The translations under genes and the position numbers were made by a program. From Candidatus Aminicenantota bacterium (GTDB taxonomy: Bacteria > Acidobacteriota > Aminicenantia > UBA2199), in NCBI GenBank assembly GCA_026393775.1, contig JAPKZM010000137.1:1-7995 (forward strand): 7,995 nucleotides of DNA, given 5' to 3'. The notes beneath the pieces are model-generated. The model saw only the letters and a list, made by a program, of their open reading frames with translations. It had not been told where the DNA came from and ran no database searches. Below, in pieces: positions 1 to 5,304 of this stretch (its first letter is position 1; each line of letters begins with the position of its first letter).

Positions 1-6
1 TATAAT
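1..6 (+). promoter_or_regulatory. possible -10 box upstream of the transporter gene
   Basis: The first six bases are a perfect TATAAT. A start of transcription around base 13 would leave a leader of about 30 bases before the ATG at 43. Any -35 box would lie outside the window, so the promoter cannot be confirmed. Confidence 0.3.
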
Positions 7-21
7 GCGAATCCAAAATAC

Positions 22-27
22 AAAGGA
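22..27 (+). promoter_or_regulatory. candidate ribosome binding site of the transporter gene
   Basis: AAAGGA is the only purine-rich match to a Shine-Dalgarno site before the ATG at 43. The spacing of 15 bases is longer than ideal. Among the tandem ATG codons at 43 and 46, the first gives the better distance. Confidence 0.4.
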
Positions 28-42
28 ACTCACCAACAACCA

Positions 43-759
43 ATGATGGACCAAGGGATTTGGATACTGGTCGGAACCGCAGTCTTCCTGGGATTCTTTC
101 ACACCCTTATCGGCCCCGACCATTACCTCCCTTTCATCGCCATGGCCAAGGCCCGGCAATGGCCGCTGAAAAAGACGCTGCTCATCGCTTTCTTCTCGGG
201 GCTGGGCCATGTCCTGAGCTCCGTGGTGCTGGGCTTCATCGGCCTCGCCCTGGGCATCGCCGTGAGCAAGCTCGAGCTGGCCGAATCGTGGCGCGGCAAC
301 GCAGCCGCCTGGCTGTTCATCGGCTTCGGCTTCGCCTATCTCGTCTGGGGGTTGCACCGCGCCATCAAGAACAAGCCCCACCGCCACCTCCATTTCCACG
401 CCGACGGCGAGACTCACGAGCACCTGCACCAGCATGAGAGCGACCACGTCCACGTCCACGAGCGCAAGGAGAAGGCCAACATCACCCCCTGGGTGCTGTT
501 TACCATCTTCGTCTTCGGCCCCTGCGAGCCGCTGATCCCCCTGGTCATGTACCCGGCGGCCAGGCACAGCATCCCCGGCGTGATCCTGGTCGCTTCGACA
601 TTCGCCGTCGCCACCATCGCCACCATGCTGATCATCATCGCCCTCTCCAGCTGGGGCTTGCGCTTTGTCAAACTCGGCCCGCTGGAACGCTACGCCCACG
701 CCCTGGCCGGCGCCGCGATCCTTCTTTCCGGCCTGGCCGTCCAGTTCCTGGGGCTTTGA
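43..759 (+). CDS. His-rich polytopic membrane protein, NiCoT/NicO/UreH-like metal transporter
   Basis: Predicted integral membrane protein of 238 residues, probably moving a transition metal such as nickel or cobalt. Helix 1 carries His20-x5-Asp26-His27 within HTLIGPDH, resembling the HX4DH signature of nickel/cobalt permeases and the 'PDH' motif of UreH/NicO relatives. A second helix has GLGH (His56). About five to six hydrophobic segments are visible, near residues 6-34, 46-74, 87-108, 149-172, 178-204 and 216-236. Between the third and fourth lies a loop with 11 histidines in residues 113-139, typical of metal-handling loops (compare RcnA). The fourth starts with GPCEPLIP (159-166), a Cys-Pro site that could bind metal. 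It starts at the first of two tandem ATGs. It is separated from the ATPase operon by about 200 bases with its own promoter, so it is probably a separate unit. Family assignment is by motif only; substrate is inference. A TauE/SafE-like exporter annotation is the main alternative. Confidence 0.7.
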   Translation: MMDQGIWILVGTAVFLGFFHTLIGPDHYLPFIAMAKARQWPLKKTLLIAFFSGLGHVLSSVVLGFIGLALGIAVSKLELAESWRGNAAAWLFIGFGFAYLVWGLHRAIKNKPHRHLHFHADGETHEHLHQHESDHVHVHERKEKANITPWVLFTIFVFGPCEPLIPLVMYPAARHSIPGVILVASTFAVATIATMLIIIALSSWGLRFVKLGPLERYAHALAGAAILLSGLAVQFLGL

Positions 760-830
760 TCACAATTGAAATAAAACCGGCTGTCGATTACTTTTAGGAT
801 TTTTTTCGACCGCAAATTCACCGGCGCCCC

Positions 831-859
831 TTGACGTCGAAGCAAAAGATATGTAATAT
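831..859 (+). promoter_or_regulatory. sigma-70-type promoter of the ATPase operon
   Basis: TTGACG (831-836) matches the -35 consensus at five of six bases. It is followed after exactly 17 bases by TAATAT (854-859), four of six against the -10 consensus. Transcription would start near 866, giving a leader of about 95 bases before the first operon ATG at 962. This is the best hexamer pair in the gap and sits immediately upstream of the operon. Confidence 0.6.
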
Positions 860-866
860 TAATATT
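855..866. repeat. 12-bp perfect AT palindrome over the -10 region
   Basis: AATATTAATATT is its own reverse complement. It overlaps the end of the predicted -10 box and reaches the predicted transcription start, where a repressor operator would sit. In AT-rich DNA a palindrome of this simplicity can arise by chance, so operator function is only a possibility. Confidence 0.4.
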
Positions 867-876
867 TTCATAATGC

Positions 877-906
877 AATATCGATCACCCCATTTCGATC
901 GAGGTT
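877..906 (+). promoter_or_regulatory. possible hairpin in the operon leader
   Basis: TCGATC (881-886) pairs perfectly with GATCGA (897-902) around a 10-base loop. After one mismatch the stem may continue for three more pairs, one of them G-U (877-879 with 904-906). It lies about 10 bases after the predicted transcription start. The loop contains CCCC (888-891), complementary to the G-run of the ribosome binding site at 947-951. No known riboswitch class was recognised. Confidence 0.3.
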
Positions 907-946
907 AATGTTGAAAATTTTATCATACACAGAGTTTCGTGGACAC

Positions 947-952
947 GGGGGA
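947..952 (+). promoter_or_regulatory. ribosome binding site of subunit G/H
   Basis: GGGGGA is the purine-rich stretch nearest the ATG at 962, at a spacing of 9 bases. It deviates from AGGAGG but supports this start, which also gives a normal family N-terminus. Confidence 0.5.
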
Positions 953-961
953 AATTGAACC

Positions 962-1276
962 ATGGACGCCAAAGAGGCATTGGGGAAGATCAAGGAAGCC
1001 GAGCAAGAAGCCGAAACCACGATAGCTCGAGCCAAACAAGAAGCCCTGGAGATACTGGAAAAGGCCAAAAAAGAAAACGCCGCAACGCTGGCAGCTACTG
1101 GTAAAAAGGCCGAAGCCGAGGGCGCAAAGCTTCAGGAGTTGAGCGACAGGGAAGCGCAAGAAGAGACACAACGCATCGAAAAGGAAACCGATGCGGAAAT
1201 GAAAAAGATCAGGGAAAAAGCGGCCCGGGCCGAAGACAAGGCCCTGGTTTTCATTATTTCAAAACTGGATCGCTAA
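962..1276 (+). CDS. V-type ATPase peripheral stalk subunit G/H
   Basis: First gene of the operon, encoding 104 residues that are nearly all charged or alanine. The protein is a predicted continuous helix: KIKEAEQEAETTIARAKQEA near residues 9-28 shows the EAE/AKxEA pattern of the archaeal/bacterial V-type stalk subunit called G in Thermus and H (AhaH) in archaea. It ends with a short hydrophobic patch, ALVFIISKLDR, as family members usually do (the C-terminus packs against E and the B subunit). No signal peptide or membrane segment is present. Its length is normal for the family (about 100-120). Its partner is the E subunit encoded downstream, with which it forms a right-handed coiled-coil stalk between the head and subunit I. 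The gene is separated from subunit I by only two bases. Coiled-coil proteins are low-complexity, so position as first gene of the operon carries much of the identification. Confidence 0.85.
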   Translation: MDAKEALGKIKEAEQEAETTIARAKQEALEILEKAKKENAATLAATGKKAEAEGAKLQELSDREAQEETQRIEKETDAEMKKIREKAARAEDKALVFIISKLDR

Positions 1277-1278
1277 GC

Positions 1279-3297
1279 ATGGCCGTTGCTAGGATCAAAA
1301 AAATCGAACTGGTCGCCGGCAAACAGGAAAAGGAAAGCCTGCTCGGTCTCCTGCAAAGACAGGCCAAGATCCAGCTTATTTCCACGGACAATGAAATGGC
1401 TCGATCGCTTCCAGCTGAAGAAGCGAACAAAAGCATCTTGAGTGAAATTGAGGAAACCATCACATTTCTCATTACTTTTTCCCGCCAAAGTAATTTTCTG
1501 GAGAGCATGACCAACCTCAAGCCATTTGTTTCCCGGCAAGACATCCAGACAACGATCAGCGCTTACCCCTGGCGCGAAAAATTAAGCGAACTCGCTCGCC
1601 TGCGCACCAGGCTTAAGGATCTCGCCCACGAGAAGGAGCAGCTGGCCCAACGGAAAGTGCTGCTGGCCCCCTGGCGATCCCTTACTGTTCCCCTGGCCGA
1701 ACTGAAAGCCAGTGTCCATTGCGATCTGCAACTGGGTCTTATGCCGGTCCGGGATTATGATGATTTTATAGCGCAGTGCGCTGAAGACGGAATCGAATTC
1801 TATCAAACCGTCATCAAAAAAACCAAGAACACCGTCTTCCTGATACTCATTTATCACAAAGCCATGGCAGCCGAGCTGGAAAAGATCCTGAAAAACTTTG
1901 CTTTTACCGCCAGCACCCTGGGTGACGAAGCGGCAATGGTCAAAGAACTTTTAGCCGGGATCGAAGACAAGGATTTGCGCTTGCAGGAGCAAAATAAAGA
2001 TACGGCCGCACAGATCAACGCTCTGAGCGAGGACATTTTCAAACTGAAAATGGTCTACCATCACCTGGCCAGCGGCTATCAGATCAGGGAAGCCGGCCGG
2101 GATCTCGCTCAACAGCGATACACCTTCAGCCTGAGCGGCTGGATCCGCCAGGCCGACATCCCGGACCTGGAAAAAGAGATCCTGGCCCATGGCCATGAGA
2201 TCGCCCTGTTTTTTTCCGACCCGGCAGCGGACGATGATGTGCCGGTGATCCTGCAGAACCGGAAGCTGATCCAGCCTTTCGAGTTCATCACCCAGATATA
2301 CGGCATGCCCGAGTACAACGAGATCGACCCCACGCCGTTTTTAGCGCCGTTTTTCTTTATTTATTTCGGCTTCTGCGTATCGGATGCCGGGTACGGCCTG
2401 ATTCTGACTTTGGCTTCCTGGCTGGTGCCGAAAAAATTCAAACTGGGCCCGACCGGCACCCGTTTCTGGAAAATGTTTTTCTATTGCGGTTTGTCGACGA
2501 TCGTTGTCGGAGCGATAACCGGCAGCTGGTTCGGCAACTTGCCCGCCGTGCTGGCTGAAAGCAGCAGTTTTTTCGTCCCCCTCAAGCATTTCCTGGACTC
2601 CCTGATCCTCCTCGACCCATTCCGGGAAACCACCAAGCTGCTTGGCATTGCCTTGTCCTTCGGCATCGTGCAGATCTGGTTCGGCAGCATTGTGGCCGCC
2701 TTGGGAAACTGGAAAAACAGGCGCTACCGGGATATCCTCCTCGACCAGGTGCCCACACTGGTATTTCTTTTTGGAATAACCGGCCTGGCCGTGATCTTTC
2801 TCAATATGGGGATCAGCATGCCGGCCGGGATTTTCAAGTACGCCGCCATCGGGGGCGCCGTCACCCTGATATTGACGCAAGGGCGGGCGGAAAAAGGCAT
2901 CGGCTCCAAGCTCTTTTACGGTATCTACAATTTTTACATGGCGTTATCAGGGTATCTCAGCGACACTCTTTCCTACAGCCGCTTGTGGGCCCTGGCCCTG
3001 GTCACCGGTGTCATGGCCATGACCATCAACCTGCTGACCGTCAGTTTCGGCCAGATGCTGTCCGCGGGGTTCCCATTGGCCGGGAAAATTCCCTGGCTGA
3101 AAACCCTGGTCAGCATCGTGGTTATGGCCTTGATATTCGTCCTAGGGCACCTGCTTTCCCTGCTGATGAACCTGCTCAGCGCCTTTGTCCATCCCCTGCG
3201 GCTGCAGTTTGTCGAATTTTTTTCCAAGTTCTTCAAGCCGGGCGGCGGACGCTTCCGGCCTTTCAGGGCCGACAATAAATATTTCAATGCCAAGTAA
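1279..3297 (+). CDS. V-type ATPase membrane stator subunit I (a-type subunit)
   Basis: A 672-residue subunit I, the stationary half of the ion channel (equivalent of eukaryotic subunit a; NtpI in Enterococcus). Residues 1 to about 340 are hydrophilic with coiled-coil stretches and form the cytosolic arm that binds the E/G stalks. From about 354 onward there are roughly eight hydrophobic helices. The first carries SDAGYG (368-373), matching the GDxGYG family motif. SYSRLWALAL near 565-574 contains the conserved channel arginine, Arg568. The last helix ends in FVHPLRLQFVEFF with His638 and Arg641, the second conserved arginine site, followed by the usual GGGRFRPF tail. Length is normal or slightly long for the family. 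No strong ribosome binding site precedes the ATG, which lies two bases after the previous stop, so translational coupling is likely. It ends in tandem stops TAATAA. Confidence 0.95.
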   Translation: MAVARIKKIELVAGKQEKESLLGLLQRQAKIQLISTDNEMARSLPAEEANKSILSEIEETITFLITFSRQSNFLESMTNLKPFVSRQDIQTTISAYPWREKLSELARLRTRLKDLAHEKEQLAQRKVLLAPWRSLTVPLAELKASVHCDLQLGLMPVRDYDDFIAQCAEDGIEFYQTVIKKTKNTVFLILIYHKAMAAELEKILKNFAFTASTLGDEAAMVKELLAGIEDKDLRLQEQNKDTAAQINALSEDIFKLKMVYHHLASGYQIREAGRDLAQQRYTFSLSGWIRQADIPDLEKEILAHGHEIALFFSDPAADDDVPVILQNRKLIQPFEFITQIYGMPEYNEIDPTPFLAPFFFIYFGFCVSDAGYGLILTLASWLVPKKFKLGPTGTRFWKMFFYCGLSTIVVGAITGSWFGNLPAVLAESSSFFVPLKHFLDSLILLDPFRETTKLLGIALSFGIVQIWFGSIVAALGNWKNRRYRDILLDQVPTLVFLFGITGLAVIFLNMGISMPAGIFKYAAIGGAVTLILTQGRAEKGIGSKLFYGIYNFYMALSGYLSDTLSYSRLWALALVTGVMAMTINLLTVSFGQMLSAGFPLAGKIPWLKTLVSIVVMALIFVLGHLLSLLMNLLSAFVHPLRLQFVEFFSKFFKPGGGRFRPFRADNKYFNAK

Positions 3298-3300
3298 TAA

Positions 3301-3306
3301 AAGGAG
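3301..3306 (+). promoter_or_regulatory. strong ribosome binding site of the c-ring subunit
   Basis: AAGGAG stands 6 bases before the ATG at 3313, the best Shine-Dalgarno match in the operon. K is needed in about ten copies per enzyme if its stoichiometry is like that of E. hirae, so a strong site here fits the need for excess K. Confidence 0.85.
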
Positions 3307-3312
3307 ATCAAC

Positions 3313-3786
3313 ATGGAACTGGGCTTAATTTGTGCAATCGCCGGAGCCGCCATTGTCATGGCCATTTCCGGCACGGGTTCGTCGATCGGCGTTGCTTATG
3401 CAGGCCAGGCCGCCGCAGGCGTCCTGAGCGAAGATCCGGAAAAATTCGGCCGTATGATCCCATTGATCGGCATTCCGGGCACGCAGGGATTTTACGGTTT
3501 TTTAACCGGCTTCCTGGTCCTGAACAAGTTGAACCTGCTTTCGGCCAGCATTAAAATTCCCACCACCAGCCAAGGACTGCAGATCCTGGCCATATGTGCC
3601 TTTGTCAGCGTGGTGGAATGCATTTCCGCGGTGTGGCAGGGCAAGGTTTCCGTTACCTCCATTTACCTCGTTGCCAAAAGGCCGGAGGAATTGGGGAAAG
3701 CCATGGTACTGCCGATATTCGTCGAGATCTATGCCGTTTTGGGACTCGTTACCGGTTTCCTGCTGCTGTCGGTAGTAAAAATCTAA
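3313..3786 (+). CDS. V-type ATPase proteolipid subunit K (c-ring), predicted Na+-binding
   Basis: A 157-residue proteolipid with four membrane helices in two hairpins (about residues 3-36, 46-75, 88-121, 130-156), the size of E. hirae NtpK (156). It forms the rotating ring that carries the coupling ion. Helix 2 has PGTQG (55-59) with no carboxylate. Helix 3 ends in WQGKV (108-112) and helix 4 has VEIYAVLG (137-144). Thr57, Gln58, Gln109 and Glu138 therefore match the NtpK side chains Thr64, Gln65, Gln110 and Glu139 that hold Na+; the backbone ligand Leu61 is Ile54 here. One ion site per four helices is expected. Both hairpins share the DPEKFG/RPEELGK loop pattern, showing the ancient internal duplication. 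An extra Glu102 in helix 3 is unusual. Preceded by a strong ribosome binding site; its stop overlaps the next start by one base. Confidence 0.95.
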   Translation: MELGLICAIAGAAIVMAISGTGSSIGVAYAGQAAAGVLSEDPEKFGRMIPLIGIPGTQGFYGFLTGFLVLNKLNLLSASIKIPTTSQGLQILAICAFVSVVECISAVWQGKVSVTSIYLVAKRPEELGKAMVLPIFVEIYAVLGLVTGFLLLSVVKI

Positions 3787-4196
3787 TGGCGCTGGATTCA
3801 ATTCTGACCCGCATCCAGGACGAGACCTCTGCCCAAGCTCGGGTTATCGTTCAAGAAGCCCGGCAACAAGCTGAAAAACTGCTTGCGACCGGCCGCCGGG
3901 AAGCAGACAAGCTGTTTCGCGTGACCATGCTCGCGGCCCAAAACCTCGCCGCGCAAAAAAAACAAAGGGAATTGGTCATATGTCGGCTGGAAAACAGGAA
4001 ACGGGTTCTGCAGACCAAGCAGGAGATACTTGACGCATTGTTCGCGAAAACGAAAAGCAAGCTGAAAAAAAGCCAGATCAGGAAACAAGTGGTAGCGGCT
4101 CAGGGGCATACGGAAGAAAGCGAGAGCATCGATTTCTTTATCAACGCCCTGCGCCGGGACATCGAGACCGAACTCGCCAAATTGCTGTTTTCATGA
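3786..4196 (+). CDS. V-type ATPase peripheral stalk subunit E, unusually short
   Basis: A 136-residue protein in the E position. The ATG at 3786 overlaps the K stop by one base (TAATG). Residues 1 to about 90 are a charged helix (IQDETSAQARVIVQEARQQA near 10-29, then RLENRKRVLQTKQEILDALF), matching the N-terminal stalk helix of E. The last 20 residues, ending DIETELAKLLFS, match the family's C-terminal helix ending in 'E-I-x-x-x-LF'. Between them only about 20-25 residues remain where E subunits (usually about 185-200 residues) carry most of the globular head-binding domain, including the glycine-rich strand region. The frame is intact and flanking genes overlap it, so this looks like a genuine internal shortening and not a broken gene. 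The reading frame is open upstream to 3594, but that part lies inside K and is not expected to be translated. Identification rests on both ends plus position. Confidence 0.75.
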   Translation: MALDSILTRIQDETSAQARVIVQEARQQAEKLLATGRREADKLFRVTMLAAQNLAAQKKQRELVICRLENRKRVLQTKQEILDALFAKTKSKLKKSQIRKQVVAAQGHTEESESIDFFINALRRDIETELAKLLFS

Positions 4197-4993
4197 AAAC
4201 CAGACCTGCCTCTGATTATATCTTTGCCGTGGCCAAGATCCGCACGCTGGAAAAACACCTGATCGGCAACGATGCCTTTGCGCAGGCCGCGCAATTGGAA
4301 ACCGGCGCGGCATTGCGTCTGCTTGCCGAAGCCGGGCATTACGGTGACGTCTTGGCCCGGGCGCAGACCAGTGGGGAACTCGAGGCGGTACTGGGAAATT
4401 CCTTGGGCGCACTGAAGCGGCAGATACAGGAATTGCTTCTTGATCAATGTCTGTGGCCGCTCCTGGAAATCAAATCGTCCCGGGACATGGCCACTGTTTT
4501 GCAGGATTTCCCGAACTTGTTTACTCACGACTACATCAGGCACCTGATCGACATGCACAATATCAAAACATACCTGCGCTTGTTGGCCCTGAATGAGACG
4601 CAATCCGTGCTTGAAAAGCAAATCTCCTTCGAAGGATTTATAAGCAAACATGTTTTTTTTCAAAGCTACAGCGCTGGATTGGGCACTTTTATTGGTAAAC
4701 TGAAATTTATACATAAACGTGAACAAATCATTGACTACAGCCATTATTTCCAGCAGGCCATGGAAAAGGCCGTGAACGAAAAATCGTTCGCCGCCTTGGA
4801 AAGAAGCCAGGCGGATTTCCTGATCTCCTTGTTGAGCCGGGCCAAGCGCATCCCCTTCGGGCCTGAACCGGTCCTGGCCTATTATTTTGCCCGAAGCAAT
4901 GAGATCAGCCTGATCCGCCTGCTGGTCCTGGGCAAGATGAACCGCATTGCCGCGGACAAAATAAGCGAGAGATTCAATGCCGTCTACACTTGA
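4193..4993 (+). CDS. V-type ATPase central stalk subunit C (AC39/d-type)
   Basis: A 266-residue subunit C, the socket that joins the D/F axle to the K ring (homologue of eukaryotic subunit d). It is all-helical and soluble. Features seen are an N-terminal YIFAVAKIRTLEKHLI (about 9-24), like the 'Y-x-x-A-R-v-r-x-x-e-x-x-L' start of the family; HLIDMHNIKTYLRLL in the middle (about 117-131), matching the 'E-x-D-x-x-N-i-k' motif; and a C-terminal block with PEPVLAYYFARSNEISLIRL and LGKMNRI, matching the 'P-l-x-Y-x-x-x-k-x-x-E-i-x-n-i-R-x-i-l-x-G-K-x-N' signature. It is shorter than usual (Thermus C is about 323 residues), apparently by loss between these motifs. The start overlaps the E stop (ATGA) and the end overlaps subunit F by 17 bases, with no clear ribosome binding site. 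Confidence 0.88.
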   Translation: MKTRPASDYIFAVAKIRTLEKHLIGNDAFAQAAQLETGAALRLLAEAGHYGDVLARAQTSGELEAVLGNSLGALKRQIQELLLDQCLWPLLEIKSSRDMATVLQDFPNLFTHDYIRHLIDMHNIKTYLRLLALNETQSVLEKQISFEGFISKHVFFQSYSAGLGTFIGKLKFIHKREQIIDYSHYFQQAMEKAVNEKSFAALERSQADFLISLLSRAKRIPFGPEPVLAYYFARSNEISLIRLLVLGKMNRIAADKISERFNAVYT

Positions 4994-5303
4994 AAATACT
5001 TCCAGCACCCCGCTGGTGATCTTTGGAGCCGAAGACGTGATCCTGGGATTCAAGGCCCTGGGGTTCCATGTCTATGCGGTCAAGGACGCAACTGAATTGA
5101 AAGCTGTTTTGCCCGCCGCCGTGGAAGGGGGAGCCGTCATCTGCCTGGTTGAAGAAAGCCTGTACCAAGGCGTGCTTCCGGATATCGGCCACTATAAAAA
5201 TCTGCCCTATCCCACATTCATCCCCTTTGCCTCGGATGCCAGGACCAATTTGCTGGACAAGCTGGTGAAAGAAATTCGCTTGAAAGCCACAGGAGTTGTG
5301 TGA
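4977..5303 (+). CDS. V-type ATPase central stalk subunit F
   Basis: A 108-residue subunit F, which binds subunit D in the rotor and regulates catalysis (called NtpG in Enterococcus). LVIFGAEDVILGFKALGFHVYAVKD (about 13-37) matches the family start 'i-x-v-I-G-d-x-d-x-v-l-G-F-r-l-a-G'. AVICLVEESLY (about 54-64) matches the beta-strand with 'ivliTe-x-i', and PTFIPFAS (about 80-87) matches 'P-x-i-v-x-I-P'. The fold is a small Rossmann-like alternating alpha/beta domain. The ATG at 4977 adds about 12 residues before the usual first strand; a GTG at codon 13 is possible but would remove part of the strand. It overlaps the end of subunit C by 17 bases, so it is likely translated by coupling. Confidence 0.9.
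   Translation: MPSTLENTSSTPLVIFGAEDVILGFKALGFHVYAVKDATELKAVLPAAVEGGAVICLVEESLYQGVLPDIGHYKNLPYPTFIPFASDARTNLLDKLVKEIRLKATGVV
5291..5295 (+). promoter_or_regulatory. ribosome binding site that sets the start of subunit A
   Basis: AGGAG lies 9 bases before the ATG at 5305. A TTG in the same frame at 5296 touches this site directly and cannot be the start, so the ATG is the correct beginning. The site sits inside the last codons of subunit F. Confidence 0.85.
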
Positions 5304-5304
5304 C

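Larger units (their letters stand above)
760..961. other. intergenic region with operon promoter and leader
   Basis: This 202-base AT-rich gap contains no supportable gene on either strand. It holds the candidate promoter, the palindrome and the hairpin listed separately. No stem followed by a T-run marks the end of the upstream gene: the only pairing before the T-rich stretch near 800 is a 5-bp GTCGA/TCGAC match with an 18-base loop, too weak to call a terminator. Confidence 0.7.

Noticed and set aside
783..810. Possible terminator after the transporter gene
   Set aside because: Only a 5-bp stem with an 18-base loop, and the T-run lies within the loop instead of after the stem.
866..961. 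Known riboswitch in the operon leader (Na+-sensing classes are known for sodium ATPase genes)
   Set aside because: At about 95 bases the leader is long enough for a small riboswitch, but no conserved core was recognised by eye. A covariance-model search would be decisive.
2341..2880. 179-codon minus-strand frame opposite the membrane domain of subunit I
   Set aside because: It mirrors a hydrophobic sense sequence, giving a polar antisense peptide with no motif or ribosome binding site.
3594..4196. Longer version of subunit E starting inside the K gene
   Set aside because: The extra 64 residues lie out of frame within the conserved K coding region and do not resemble an E subunit. The ATG at 3786 overlapping the K stop is the natural start.
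4100..5053. 317-codon open frame on the minus strand opposite subunits E and C
   Set aside because: It is longer than the sense gene, but the translation has no recognisable motif and is rich in residues typical of antisense reading. The sense strand encodes clear family motifs with overlapping starts and stops.
5296..5304. TTG start for subunit A three codons upstream
   Set aside because: It directly abuts the AGGAG ribosome binding site, leaving no spacing. The ATG at 5305 has a 9-base spacing and the normal N-terminus.
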